64,000 bases of DNA from Novosphingobium sp. SG919 (lineage in GTDB: Bacteria; Pseudomonadota; Alphaproteobacteria; Sphingomonadales; Sphingomonadaceae): positions 124,001 to 188,000 of the forward strand of contig NZ_JABCNG010000006.1 in NCBI RefSeq assembly GCF_012932495.1, read 5' to 3'. Positions 8,740 to 17,994 of this stretch are shown piece by piece; the first letter of the stretch is position 1, and each line of letters opens with the position of its first letter. Position numbers and translations under genes: made by a program. The notes below the pieces were generated by a model. It saw only the letters and a program-made list of their open reading frames with translations, had not been told where the DNA came from and searched no databases.

Positions 8740-9843
8740 TCAGCACCGCGTGATCGAGACCACATTAGTTGAATCCGATCCTGGCCCTTCCGGCAAACCA
8801 AGACCCGCAACGCTTTCGAACATGTCGTCCTCAAAGCCGGCGTCGGCAGCGATCCGACGCACGGCGCCGGGATAGGCGTGCTCCAGCGCCGCTATCGCGG
8901 ACGATAGCAGCTCGGGCTCCTCTGCCACGATAACATCGTCATACCGTTCGAACTTGCGCTGGCCAGTCTTGCTCAGGTGAATATAGCCGGTCCGATACTG
9001 ATCCGCGGTCAACATCTTCAGATCATAAGCACGCCGAAGGATCGCTGATGCCGACACTTTCCAGCGAAGTTTCATTTCGAAGATAGCGGTCCAGTTCAGC
9101 ATGCGGCTGTGGGGGAATTCGTGGATGAACGCCGAACGGGGCAGGAGAAAAGCGCTGGCAAAGCGATTGGCTTGATCTTCGGTGACCTTGTCACCAGTCA
9201 CTATACCCTTGTGCATCACCAAGTGCCCGCATTCGTGGGCCAGATCGAAGCGCAGTCGGCAAGCGGCTGGCTTGGCCTCGCTCCGAATGATCATGGGCCG
9301 CGGCCGATCAATGGATAGTGCGTCAACACGCTCCGACACTCCGCCGAAGAAGCTCACCACGGCCCCGGCATTTTCGACAACGCGCATCATATTAGATATC
9401 GGGCCAGTACCCAGCATCCACTGCTCGCGCGCTTGTTCAGCTGCGTCTTCGATATCGGCCGTGGACTTCACCGGAATGTCGGGGAATGACACTTTAGGCA
9501 GTTCCAACGCCCGGTCCAGACGGTCGACGAATCCATCGAGGAGCGTCCCACGCGCCAGTACCTGACTGACAACAGATATCGGCGTCGTTCTTTGCTTTCG
9601 GAAATGACACTGCTCGGCAGAGACCCCGCCCCGCGCCGACAACGTGAAGAAACGGACCGTCACTCCCAAGGCGGCCGCAAGCGCCTCCACCATCTCCTCG
9701 GTCGGCAGTTTTATACCCTGCTCAAGCTGGTTGAGATATTGCCGCGTCGCGCTGACACGGTTGCCCAGCTCGTCGAGCGTGAACCCCTTTGCCAAGCGCG
9801 CGAGTCGCAGGCGCTCGCCATCGAAGACTTGCGTTCCGACCAT
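8740..9843 (-). CDS. XRE helix-turn-helix plus ImmA/IrrE metallopeptidase (COG2856 type)
   Basis: This 367-residue protein has an N-terminal XRE DNA-binding domain (about residues 8-62, GFTLDELGNRVSATRQYLNQ). A COG2856/M78 zinc peptidase domain follows, with HECGH at 203-207 and the downstream Asn/Ala-rich helix EDQANRFASAFLLP. Such proteins act as protease-antirepressors in mobile elements (ImmA) or as antitoxins in Xre-COG2856 modules. The ATG at 9843 gives the normal N-terminus. The gene lies 28 bases downstream of an unknown gene in the same direction, implying a two-gene operon. The last 100 residues are less typical. Confidence 0.88.
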   Translation of the reverse strand: MVGTQVFDGERLRLARLAKGFTLDELGNRVSATRQYLNQLEQGIKLPTEEMVEALAAALGVTVRFFTLSARGGVSAEQCHFRKQRTTPISVVSQVLARGTLLDGFVDRLDRALELPKVSFPDIPVKSTADIEDAAEQAREQWMLGTGPISNMMRVVENAGAVVSFFGGVSERVDALSIDRPRPMIIRSEAKPAACRLRFDLAHECGHLVMHKGIVTGDKVTEDQANRFASAFLLPRSAFIHEFPHSRMLNWTAIFEMKLRWKVSASAILRRAYDLKMLTADQYRTGYIHLSKTGQRKFERYDDVIVAEEPELLSSAIAALEHAYPGAVRRIAADAGFEDDMFESVAGLGLPEGPGSDSTNVVSITRC

Positions 9844-9871
9844 GGATCTCTTCCGATCAACCGTTCCGGCG

Positions 9872-10567
9872 TCAGATGCCCGCGGTGTCTTCCGCGATGT
9901 CGTCGTCGGTACGCAGACCAACGCTCGGGGGCGCGAGCTCGACACTCTCCGTCGCCGCACGACCGACCGATCCGGCGAAGCCAGACAAGCCATCTAGCGG
10001 CACATCCCAAATCAGCACGGCAGACTCGCCACGCAGGCCGACAAACTTCACCGCGAGCACGCTACCGTCTATGTCGGTCTCAACCGCAAAACGGTAGGCC
10101 AAGTCGCGGCCCTCATCATGCTCGTGGAACAGGATTTCAAGTTGGCGCCGTTCGCCGAAACTCTGCTTCAGCGTCCGATCAGTCGGCTCCTCGGCGTCGC
10201 CCCTATAAATCCGCACGGGCACGTCGCCGATCTTGAAGATTAGTTGGAGCGTCCGATCAATCGCTGTCAGCCAGACAAGCTCGCCGCTGTCGATCGCCTG
10301 GAGCACACGATGCCGACAAAACTGGAAGGCACGGCATCCATGAGTCCAGCCATTGTCCCCGGCCTCTTCATCGTACCGCTCGAGCGCGGCGTGACGACCA
10401 TCGACCAGCATCGCAGCAACAATCTTAAGCCGCTCCTCGGTGAGGTCCGGGTGATACTCCCACGGATAAAACTTTGCCACTACGTACCCCAATCCTGCTC
10501 GCGCTGTCGGCACAATGGGCTTTTTTATATTTTTGTCAACCGCTGGGTTTTTTGTAAACCAAGTCAT
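9872..10567 (-). CDS. Hypothetical partner of the XRE-ImmA protein, 231 aa
   Basis: I do not recognise this family. The protein is soluble and mixed alpha/beta, with an aromatic N-terminal part (GLGYVVAKFYPWEYHPDL), a central TAIDRTLQLIFKIGDVPVRI strand pair and an acidic C-terminal tail (LRTDDDIAEDTAGI). It lies directly upstream of the XRE-ImmA gene. In toxin-antitoxin-like modules that position is often held by the effector, so a toxin or ImmA substrate role is plausible but unproven. The start is uncertain: 10567 gives a compact protein, while a longer frame opens at 10651. Confidence 0.65.
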   Translation of the reverse strand: MTWFTKNPAVDKNIKKPIVPTARAGLGYVVAKFYPWEYHPDLTEERLKIVAAMLVDGRHAALERYDEEAGDNGWTHGCRAFQFCRHRVLQAIDSGELVWLTAIDRTLQLIFKIGDVPVRIYRGDAEEPTDRTLKQSFGERRQLEILFHEHDEGRDLAYRFAVETDIDGSVLAVKFVGLRGESAVLIWDVPLDGLSGFAGSVGRAATESVELAPPSVGLRTDDDIAEDTAGI

Positions 10568-10655
10568 AGTCACGGTTACGGCCGTCACATCATGAGGGTC
10601 ATGTGCTTCATCTGCATAGCGATGACCGCGTTTGTTGTCGCGCGAGATCACGCTG

Positions 10656-10702
10656 AATGCCCTGTAGCGGGGCGTCTTTCTGACGACCCGCTACAGGGCA
10701 TT
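10656..10702. repeat. Near-perfect 47-base hairpin at the island edge
   Basis: AATGCCCTGTAGCGGG (10656-10671) and its exact reverse complement (10687-10702) give 16 base pairs. After one mismatched pair, an inner CGTC/GACG stem continues around a TTTCT loop. This is far stronger than a normal terminator and has no T-run. It lies about 90 bases upstream of the ImmA-partner gene and four bases from the right copy of TGGCAGCTTCTG. It could be a recombination site, a REP/MITE-like unit or a leader structure. Confidence 0.75.
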
Positions 10703-10943
10703 CCATTGGCAGCTTCTGTCAGGAGCTGACGTTTGAGTTGGCTGATTTGAACGATCGGCTCTGGTCGGTAGCCTCCATCACCATCGCCAGTATGGGATGA
10801 CTGCCACCTAAAGGCGGATGCCCTGAGGCCGCAAGTCCGTTTGCTGCGAAGTCACGGCACAACAGCGCGCCGCCGTCTAGCGCAGCTCCCTATCTCGCAC
10901 CACCCCCAACCCCTCGCTTTGAAGAGAAGGGGGCCTTTTGCTT
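10703..10943. other. Non-coding stretch right of the island
   Basis: It begins with the right copy of TGGCAGCTTCTG (10707-10718), which also starts a small dyad with GACGTTTG-like flanks. The rest shows no open frame with coding character and ends at the stop of the minus-strand winged-helix gene. Confidence 0.5.
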
Positions 10944-11993
10944 TTACACCAGGGCGTTGGCGCTGGAGCCCAGTTCGGCGAAGTAGCGGGCCATGGCGTC
11001 GGCGGCTTTGTCAGTGAGGGTGATGAAAGCGCGGCGGCGGTCGGTTTCGTCGTCCACGCGCTGGAGCAGGCCGGCGTCGGTCATCTGGCCGATCCAGCGC
11101 AGGGCCGTTGTGGGGGGTACGCCCGAGGCGATGCACAGCGAGGTGACCGAGACGCGCACGTGTTCGACGCGGGCGGCGGTGAGATCGAGCAGCATGTCCC
11201 ACGCCGGATCGGCGAACAGATCGCCTTCAAAGAAGCGGGCGCGCAACTGGCGCTGGCGGATGATCTTGCGCACCAGGCGGGGATCGGGCAGCGGCGGGCG
11301 CGCGGTGCGCACCAGGCGATCGGTGCCTTCGTCGAGCTTGGCCGGGCCGGCTTCGCCACTTTCACCGTTGAAGCGGAACGCCGAGGCGCTTTCCGCATCG
11401 ACATTGTTGCCCGAAGACAGCTGTTCCAGCCGGGCGGCGATGTTGGTCACCTGCTCGGTCAGGCGCAGCAGGGTGAGGCGGTCTTCCTCCCCCAGTTCGC
11501 GCACGCGGTTGCCGGTGCGGGCCAGCACGCGGCCCATGGCGATCACCCGTTCGGCCCGGCTGGGCGTGACGAGAATCTGCGCTTCGGACTGGTCGAGGCA
11601 GCCATAGACATCGTCGAGCGAGCCGATGCTGGTGGATACCACCAGTTGCGAGCCGCTTTGCGCGGCGCGGCTGTCCAGGCGCGAAAGCGCCGCCAGTTCC
11701 AGACCGTCGATCACCGGGCAATCGACCAGCACGACATCGCCCAGCGCAGGCGAGGCGGCATCGGCCACCAGCCGTTCCAGATCGCTGGTCTGTGCGACCC
11801 GCAGGCCGGCGGCGGCGGCATCCTCTGCCATTTCGGCGCGCAGATAGCCGCGATCGGCGAAGATCGAAACCGCCAAGGGATTGATCCCGCGCCCTTCCTG
11901 GCCCCAACCGAGCGGGCGTTCCTGCACCCGGTCGTTTGCTGCCCCGCCATCGCCAGGAAGCCCATAATCGAAACGCGCTGCCGATTGCCCCAT
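10944..11993 (-). CDS. Winged-helix (MarR-like) regulator with an N-terminal Rossmann-like half
   Basis: The 349-residue protein has two parts. Residues about 30-180 look like an alpha/beta receiver or P-loop-derived fold (VSIFADRGYLRAEM, DVVLVDCPVIDGLELAAL, ILVTPSRAERVIAMG) without a clear Walker A motif. Residues about 235-345 form a MarR-type winged helix (SVTSLCIASGVPPTTALRWI, then VDDETDRRRAFITLT). It is probably a cytosolic transcription factor; no ligand can be inferred. The ATG at 11993 (MGQSAARFDYG) is chosen because the upstream extension is basic and unlike the rest. Confidence 0.75.
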   Translation of the reverse strand: MGQSAARFDYGLPGDGGAANDRVQERPLGWGQEGRGINPLAVSIFADRGYLRAEMAEDAAAAGLRVAQTSDLERLVADAASPALGDVVLVDCPVIDGLELAALSRLDSRAAQSGSQLVVSTSIGSLDDVYGCLDQSEAQILVTPSRAERVIAMGRVLARTGNRVRELGEEDRLTLLRLTEQVTNIAARLEQLSSGNNVDAESASAFRFNGESGEAGPAKLDEGTDRLVRTARPPLPDPRLVRKIIRQRQLRARFFEGDLFADPAWDMLLDLTAARVEHVRVSVTSLCIASGVPPTTALRWIGQMTDAGLLQRVDDETDRRRAFITLTDKAADAMARYFAELGSSANALV

Positions 11994-12093
11994 GTTTGCC
12001 CCCACTCCGTAAAACCGCGTATACGAACATCTGCGGAACAAAGCGGGATCAGGTCAACGCCAGATACCTCGGTTTTGGATCAAGCTGCGCGCC

Positions 12094-12618
12094 TCACGGC
12101 ATCAGGTCGATCGGCGTTCCGTCGCCCACGCGCTGCCAGATTTCCTCGATTTCGGAGTTGGTGAGCGCGATGCAGCCTTCGGTCCAGTCCCCCGGTGCCC
12201 GCGCCGGCCCCATGAAATTGGGCTGGCCATGGAGGAAAATGTCGCCGCCCGGCGGCTTTCCCGCCGCCTGGGCAAAGGCCCGATCCGCCGCGTCGGGATA
12301 GGAGATGTGCAGCGAGAGGTGATAGGCGCTGCGTGGATTGCCGCGATCGATGGTGTAATGGCCTTCGGGCGTGCGGCCATCGCCCTGGAAATGCTTGGGG
12401 CCGATCGGGTTGGGGCCAAGCTGGATGCCGGTGAACACGCGCAAGGGCTGGTCGTTTTCATCGAGCAGGACCAGGCGCCGGGCCGCCTTTTCCACGCGCA
12501 CCCGCGCCACCTCCCCCGCATCCTGGGCACGGGCTGGCGCGCGAAACAACAGCGGCGGCAAGGCCCACAGGCCTGCCGCCGCCAACAATCCGATCAGCAG
12601 GACAAGAGGGCGACGCAT
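12094..12618 (-). CDS. Small L,D-transpeptidase (YkuD domain), membrane-anchored
   Basis: This 174-residue protein has an N-terminal hydrophobic segment (LVLLIGLLAAAGLWALPPLL) followed directly by a YkuD catalytic domain. The motifs are GRTPEGHYTIDRGNP, then HGQPNFMG, then the active-site segment TEGCIALTN with the catalytic Cys. It would act on peptidoglycan peptides in the periplasm. The ATG at 12618 has AGGATGG at good spacing; the in-frame ATG at 12627 overlaps that site. It follows purA on the same strand after a 31-base gap. Confidence 0.85.
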   Translation of the reverse strand: MRRPLVLLIGLLAAAGLWALPPLLFRAPARAQDAGEVARVRVEKAARRLVLLDENDQPLRVFTGIQLGPNPIGPKHFQGDGRTPEGHYTIDRGNPRSAYHLSLHISYPDAADRAFAQAAGKPPGGDIFLHGQPNFMGPARAPGDWTEGCIALTNSEIEEIWQRVGDGTPIDLMP

Positions 12619-12649
12619 GGGCGCCATCCTATCGCCGCGTTTCGGGCGA

Positions 12650-13939
12650 TCAATCCACGAAGGGATCGCGCACGAGGATGGTGTCTTCACGCTCGGGCGA
12701 GGTGCTGACCAGCGCCACGGGCGTTTCGATCAGTTCCTGCACGCGCTGGATGTACTTGATCGCCTGGGCGGGCAGATCGGCCCACGAGCGCGCACCGGCG
12801 GTGGTGCCGTGCCAGCCGTCCATTTCCTCGTAGATCGGTTCGACATTGGCCTGGTCGGCAGCATGGCTGGGGAAATAGTCCAGCACTTTGCCGTTGAGAC
12901 GATAGCCGATGCAGATTTTCACCTTGTCGAAGCCATCGAGCACGTCGAGCTTGGTCAGCGCGATGCCGGTAACGCCGGAAATGGCGCAGGACTGGCGGGT
13001 GAGCACGGCGTCGAACCAGCCACAGCGGCGCTTGCGGCCAGTGACGGTGCCGAATTCATGGCCGCGTTCGCCCAGGCGCTGGCCCACGTCATCGGCCAGT
13101 TCGGTGGGGAACGGGCCGGAGCCGACGCGGGTGGTATAGGCCTTGACGATGCCCAGCACGAAGCCGGTGGCCGCCGGGCCCAGGCCCGAACCCGAAGCCG
13201 CCGTGCCCGACACGGTGTTGGACGAAGTGACGAACGGATAAGTGCCGTGGTCCACATCGAGCAGCACGCCCTGCGCGCCTTCGAACAGGATGCGCGCGCC
13301 GGCCTTGCGCACGGCATTCAGGCGCTTCCACACCGGCTGGGCAAATTGCAGCACATAGGGTGCGATCGCCTTGAGCTCTTCGAGCAGGGCGGCGCGATCG
13401 ACCGGCGGCTGGCCAAAGCCGGCGCGCAGGGCATCGTGATGGGCACAGAGGCGATCGAGCTGCGCATCGAGCGCGCCGAGGTGCGCCAGGTCGCACACGC
13501 GGATGGCGCGGCGGCCGACCTTGTCTTCATAGGCCGGGCCGATGCCGCGCCCGGTGGTGCCGATCTTGCCGGCGCCCGCCGCCGCCTCGCGCAGGCCATC
13601 GAGATCGCGGTGCAGCGGCAGGATCAGTGGGCAATTGTCGGCAATGGCGAAATTGTCGGCGTTGATTTCCACGCCCTGCGCGGTCAGCTTTTCAATCTCG
13701 GCCTTGAGCGCCCAGGGATCGAGCACCACACCATTGCCGATGATCGACAGCGTGCCGGTGACGATGCCCGAGGGCAGCAGCGAAAGCTTGTAGACCTGTT
13801 CACCCACCACCAGCGTGTGGCCGGCGTTGTGCCCGCCCTGGAAGCGCACGACGGCGTCAGCCCGGCTGGCCAGCCAATCGACGATCTTGCCTTTGCCTTC
13901 ATCGCCCCATTGGGCGCCGATCACGGTTACATTTGCCAC
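12650..13939 (-). CDS. purA: Adenylosuccinate synthetase
   Basis: The 429-residue enzyme makes adenylosuccinate from IMP, aspartate and GTP, the first committed step to AMP. The P-loop-like GDEGKGK (residues 11-17), the GGHNAGHT block and [12 protein letters not shown] are all intact, and length is normal. Translation starts at GTG 13939 ([12 protein letters not shown]), with GGAGGAG eight bases upstream; earlier in-frame ATGs would add a non-conserved tail. The gene follows hisZ on the same strand, an arrangement I recall from other alphaproteobacteria. Confidence 0.97.
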   Translation of the reverse strand: MANVTVIGAQWGDEGKGKIVDWLASRADAVVRFQGGHNAGHTLVVGEQVYKLSLLPSGIVTGTLSIIGNGVVLDPWALKAEIEKLTAQGVEINADNFAIADNCPLILPLHRDLDGLREAAAGAGKIGTTGRGIGPAYEDKVGRRAIRVCDLAHLGALDAQLDRLCAHHDALRAGFGQPPVDRAALLEELKAIAPYVLQFAQPVWKRLNAVRKAGARILFEGAQGVLLDVDHGTYPFVTSSNTVSGTAASGSGLGPAATGFVLGIVKAYTTRVGSGPFPTELADDVGQRLGERGHEFGTVTGRKRRCGWFDAVLTRQSCAISGVTGIALTKLDVLDGFDKVKICIGYRLNGKVLDYFPSHAADQANVEPIYEEMDGWHGTTAGARSWADLPAQAIKYIQRVQELIETPVALVSTSPEREDTILVRDPFVD

Positions 13940-14092
13940 AGATACACTCCTCCACCTGCCAGGTGGACCCGAACAGCGCCCTTCGACAGGACTCGGCGCA
14001 GCGGGTGGGTTGGGCGCGTAGACGCGCAAGGATGTGTGCGGGTGGCGCCCTAGTGGCACCGCCCCGCGCGAGTCAAGAGCAGGGCAGCCGCT

Positions 14093-15217
14093 TTACAGCG
14101 CCTGGGGCCCTTGCGAGCCAAGCACATGGGTACAGCCAAGCGACACGGCCTCGTCCGCCTCGCTGAGCGCCGCCACCGTGCGCCAGCCGATGGCGCGCAG
14201 CCGGTCGGCGGCAGCGCGATCGTGGCCTAGCGGCAGGAACAGCTTGTCGGCCGGGGGTTCGGCACTGGCGATCAGGTCGATCAGGGCATCGGGATAGAGC
14301 GAGAAGCCGGTGGCCACTTCCCCTTCCCCCCCATCCGGCGCGGCGATGCGATAGGTGCCGCCCCGGCCCAACGCGCCGCGCACGCCATCGGCATAGAGCA
14401 CGAAACCGAACCACGACTGATATTCGAAGCCATGCCGTTCCGAGGGATCGAGCGTGAGGCGCGCGCGACCATCCAGGCGCAGGGCAATTTCGCGCAGGGC
14501 GGCGATGCGCCCGGCCAGCGCCCCACCGGCATCGATGGCAGCCAGTTTCTCGATCGCAGTATCGAAATCGCCGGTTGCGTAGAGTAGCGGCACATAGGCC
14601 TCGCCACCCGCCTCCACCAGGCCGCCGGCATCCTTGGTATCGAGTTCACGGCGCACGGCGTCGATCTGACCGGGCCCGAGCGGCAGGGCCTTTTCCGCCA
14701 GGGTATCGACCAGGTCGGGCAGGGTGAAATCGACGCTGACACCCTTGGCCCCGGCCGCCTGGAGCGCCTCGATCGCCACGGCAACCACTTCGGCGGCGGC
14801 GGCGACATTGTCGGCCCCGATCAGTTCGGCGCCGCACTGCAGCTTTTCGCGCGCGGGATCGAGCCCGGCGCCCTTGATCGTCACCACCTGCCCGGCATAG
14901 CACAGGCGCAACGGACGCGGCGCGGCGGCCAGGCGCGTGCCGGCGATGCGGCCGATCTGGGGCGTGATGTCGCTGCGCAGGGCCATCATCCGCAAGCTTT
15001 GCGGATCGACGAAACGGAACATGCGGCGCGAACTGATCCCGGCCATGCGGCTGGCCAGCGAGCGCTCGAACTCGATCATCGGGGGAAGCACACGGTCATA
15101 GCCGTGGCCTTCCATCACGCCGTGGATGGTGCGCATCACGCGCGTGGCGGCCGCCGCGCCACGCGGCAGGCGGTCTTCGAGGCCTTCTGGCAGGAGATCG
15201 GGATCGCTGGTGTCCAT
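14093..15217 (-). CDS. hisZ: ATP phosphoribosyltransferase regulatory subunit
   Basis: The 374-residue protein is a class II aminoacyl-tRNA-synthetase-like fold without synthetase activity. It pairs with the short form of HisG in the first step of histidine synthesis. Diagnostic blocks are YDRVLPPMIEFERSL, MMALRSDITPQIGRIA and LRLCYAGQVV, with a C-terminal GRGGTYRIA. HisZ rather than HisS is supported by the short length and missing anticodon domain. The ATG at 15217 (MDTSDPDLLPEGL) matches family starts; an upstream ATG at 15238 is possible. Genomes with HisZ carry the short HisG, not in this window. Confidence 0.93.
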   Translation of the reverse strand: MDTSDPDLLPEGLEDRLPRGAAAATRVMRTIHGVMEGHGYDRVLPPMIEFERSLASRMAGISSRRMFRFVDPQSLRMMALRSDITPQIGRIAGTRLAAAPRPLRLCYAGQVVTIKGAGLDPAREKLQCGAELIGADNVAAAAEVVAVAIEALQAAGAKGVSVDFTLPDLVDTLAEKALPLGPGQIDAVRRELDTKDAGGLVEAGGEAYVPLLYATGDFDTAIEKLAAIDAGGALAGRIAALREIALRLDGRARLTLDPSERHGFEYQSWFGFVLYADGVRGALGRGGTYRIAAPDGGEGEVATGFSLYPDALIDLIASAEPPADKLFLPLGHDRAAADRLRAIGWRTVAALSEADEAVSLGCTHVLGSQGPQAL

Positions 15218-15448
15218 GGCCCGCGCCTTTAGCGGCATTGGCCCTTGGCGGGTAGGGAAAAAGCCACGCGCAAATCCACGGCGATGCCGGCCGCCGTTGC
15301 CCCGGCGCCACATGACATTCGAAATACCGGCACATGACAAATTTCAAATTGTCGTTGCCCCGATGGCGACCCTAGAGCGCCATTGACGCTGACCAAGGCC
15401 GCCAAAGAACGGAAAGATCAGCGCAAATTGTTCGTCACGGGGTTTTGC

Positions 15449-17842
15449 ATGACTATTACCAATCGTTACGTCTTCCTGGCTGGTGCCGCGCTGGCCCTGC
15501 CGCTTGCCGCGGTACAGCCGGCCTTTGCCGCCGATGAAGGCCCAGCCGCAGAACAGGCCGCCGAGCAACCCGACACGCAGATCGTGGTGACCGGCACCCG
15601 CGCGCAGAACCGCACCAAGCTGGACACCGTCGCCCCGGTCGACGTGCTGACCGCCGAAGCCTTGACTCGCCAGGGCACCACCGAACTGGGCGCCGCGATT
15701 GCCAATATCGCCCCCTCGATCGATTTCCCCCGCTCCTCGGCGGTTGACGGTACCGACTCGATCCGTCCCGCGACGCTGCGTGGTCTTTCGCCCGACCAGA
15801 CCCTGGTGCTGATCAACGGCGTGCGCGCCCATGCCTCGGCGCTGGTCAACCTGGGCGGCTCGATCGGCCGTGGCTCGGCCGCGGTCGATCTCAACACCAT
15901 TCCCACGCTCGCGCTGGGCTCGGTCGAAGTGCTGCGCGATGGCGCATCGGCGCAATATGGGTCCGACGCGATTGCCGGCGTGGTCAACATGCGCCTGCGC
16001 GAAGCCGATCACGGCGGCGGCGCGGTGGTCAGCTATGGCCTTTATGATACGCAGTTCAACGGCGCGCGTTCCTCGCGCCACATCACCGATGGCGATACGC
16101 TGAACGTCAGCGCATGGCAGGGCCTGAAGCTGGGCAACAACGGCGGTTTCCTGACCGTGACGGGCGAATACCTCAACCGCCTGGCCACCAACCGTTCCGA
16201 CCTCGACACCCGCGACACGCCCAACAAGGTGCGCTCGCGCCTGGGCGATCCCAAGGTGCAGCAGGGCACCGGCTATATCAACTCCTCGCTGCCGCTGGGC
16301 GACAGCGGGTGGAGCGCGTTCCTGTTCGGCGGCTACCAGTTCCGCGACAGCACCAGCGCCGCCTTTGCCCGCAACCCGTCGAACGTGAACAACGTGACCT
16401 CGGTCTATCCCGATGGGTTCCTGCCGCTGATCAACGTGCGGTCCAAGGACCTGACCGCGACCACCGGCCTCAAGGGCAAGTGGGGCGAATGGGATGCCAC
16501 GATCAAGCTGTCCTATGGCCGCAACCGCCTGGACTTCCGCACGCTCAATTCGATCAATTCCACGCTGGGCGCCGCCTCGCCGACCAATTTCTATGACGGC
16601 GCGCTGATCTATGACCAGTGGGTGGGCGGCATCGATGCGAGCCGCGCCTATGACCTGGGTGGCACCAGCCTGAACGTGGCGTGGGGCGTGGAAGGCCGCC
16701 GCGAAGGCTATCGCATCAATGCCGGCGAGGAAGCCTCCTACATCCGCGCCGATGGCGCCTCGACCGCGCTGACCGGTGGCGCGCAGGGCTTCCCCGGCTT
16801 CCAGCCGGGCAATGCGCTGCGGGTGAGCCGGGTAAGCAATGCCGCCTACCTGGACCTTGAAGCCAAGCTGCCCAAGGTGCTGACCCTCGGCGCGGCGGTG
16901 CGCGGCGAACACTATTCCGACTTTGGCGACATCGCCACGGGCAAGGTTTCGGCCCGCGCCGATTTCACCCGTTGGTTCGCGCTGCGCGGCGCGGTGTCCA
17001 CCGGGTTCCGCGCGCCTTCGCTGCAACAGCAGTATTTCACCTCCACCTCGTCGGTGCTGGTGGGCAGCAACATCGTCGAAACCGGCACCTTCCCGTCGAC
17101 CAGCGCGGTGGCCAAGTCGCTGGGCGGCCAGGCGCTGCGCCCGGAAAAGTCGGTCAACTTCTCGGCCGGCGCGGTGGTGCGCGTGGGCGGGTTCGACCTG
17201 ACGGTGGACGGCTACCTGATCAAGGTGCGCGATGGGCTGGGCCTTTCGGAAAACCTCAACCTGAGCGCGGCCGACCAGTTGCAGTATGACGTTTCCGCCG
17301 CGCGCTTCTTCGTCAATGGCATCCATACCACCGCGCAGGGGATCGACGCCGTGGCGCACTATCGCCATCGCACGGCTGCCATCGGCACGTTCGATTTCAC
17401 CGTGGCCGGGAACATCAACAAGGTGACGGTGGACAGCGTGCCCGCCAACACGGTGGGCACTACGGCGCTGTTCGCACGCCAGCGCATCATCACCATCACC
17501 AACGGCACGCCGGGTGAAAAGGTGGTGGGCACGCTGGACTGGACGCTGGGCAAGCTGGGCGCCACCGCGCGCGTCAGCTATTACGGCAACATCATCGAAC
17601 CGGCGAGCACGGCCGCGAGCGACCTGTTCACCGGCCAGCGCGCGATTGCCGACCTGGAACTGCGCTACAAGCTGCTGGACAAGGCGACGATCAGCCTGGG
17701 CGCCAACAACCTGTTCGACATCTACCCCGACAAGGTGCCTGCCAGCATCCTGGCCACCAATGGCGGGGTGGCGTTCCCGTTCTTCTCCCCGTTCGGGTTC
17801 GGCGGGCGCTATCTTTACGCGCGCCTGGGCGTGAACTGGTAA
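15449..17842 (+). CDS. TonB-dependent outer-membrane receptor
   Basis: The 797-residue protein has a signal peptide ending near QPAFA and a TonB-box-like segment (DTQIVVTGTRA). A plug domain follows (about residues 50-170: LRGLSPDQTLVLINGVR, then VEVLRDGASAQYGSDAIAG), and then a 22-strand-type barrel. The barrel ends in RLGVNW, with a terminal aromatic Trp instead of the commoner Phe. It would import a siderophore, sugar or other large ligand using TonB energy; no ligand can be assigned. The ATG at 15449 gives the clean signal peptide. A strong terminator follows. Confidence 0.93.
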   Translation: MTITNRYVFLAGAALALPLAAVQPAFAADEGPAAEQAAEQPDTQIVVTGTRAQNRTKLDTVAPVDVLTAEALTRQGTTELGAAIANIAPSIDFPRSSAVDGTDSIRPATLRGLSPDQTLVLINGVRAHASALVNLGGSIGRGSAAVDLNTIPTLALGSVEVLRDGASAQYGSDAIAGVVNMRLREADHGGGAVVSYGLYDTQFNGARSSRHITDGDTLNVSAWQGLKLGNNGGFLTVTGEYLNRLATNRSDLDTRDTPNKVRSRLGDPKVQQGTGYINSSLPLGDSGWSAFLFGGYQFRDSTSAAFARNPSNVNNVTSVYPDGFLPLINVRSKDLTATTGLKGKWGEWDATIKLSYGRNRLDFRTLNSINSTLGAASPTNFYDGALIYDQWVGGIDASRAYDLGGTSLNVAWGVEGRREGYRINAGEEASYIRADGASTALTGGAQGFPGFQPGNALRVSRVSNAAYLDLEAKLPKVLTLGAAVRGEHYSDFGDIATGKVSARADFTRWFALRGAVSTGFRAPSLQQQYFTSTSSVLVGSNIVETGTFPSTSAVAKSLGGQALRPEKSVNFSAGAVVRVGGFDLTVDGYLIKVRDGLGLSENLNLSAADQLQYDVSAARFFVNGIHTTAQGIDAVAHYRHRTAAIGTFDFTVAGNINKVTVDSVPANTVGTTALFARQRIITITNGTPGEKVVGTLDWTLGKLGATARVSYYGNIIEPASTAASDLFTGQRAIADLELRYKLLDKATISLGANNLFDIYPDKVPASILATNGGVAFPFFSPFGFGGRYLYARLGVNW

Positions 17843-17869
17843 GCCGTCAATCATCGGCAAATCCAACGA

Positions 17870-17897
17870 GGGCGGCCCGGCCAGGGCCGCCCTTTTT
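17870..17897 (+). terminator. Rho-independent terminator of the TonB receptor gene
   Basis: GGGCGGCCC pairs perfectly with GGGCCGCCC around a five-base loop and is followed by TTTTT, 27 bases after the stop codon. Confidence 0.9.
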
Positions 17898-17994
17898 CGT
17901 GGCCGCCATGCCCCAAAGACAGTGGGCCACGCAAACGCGGCTTTAACGCGAATCGTGCCACCAATCTGGCGACAACGATCAACGGGGGCCGCCC

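Noticed and set aside
13965-14010. Possible third copy of the TTCGACA..CAGGGCGAACG repeat upstream of purA
   Set aside because: Only CCCTTCGACAGG matches; the other half is too different to support it.
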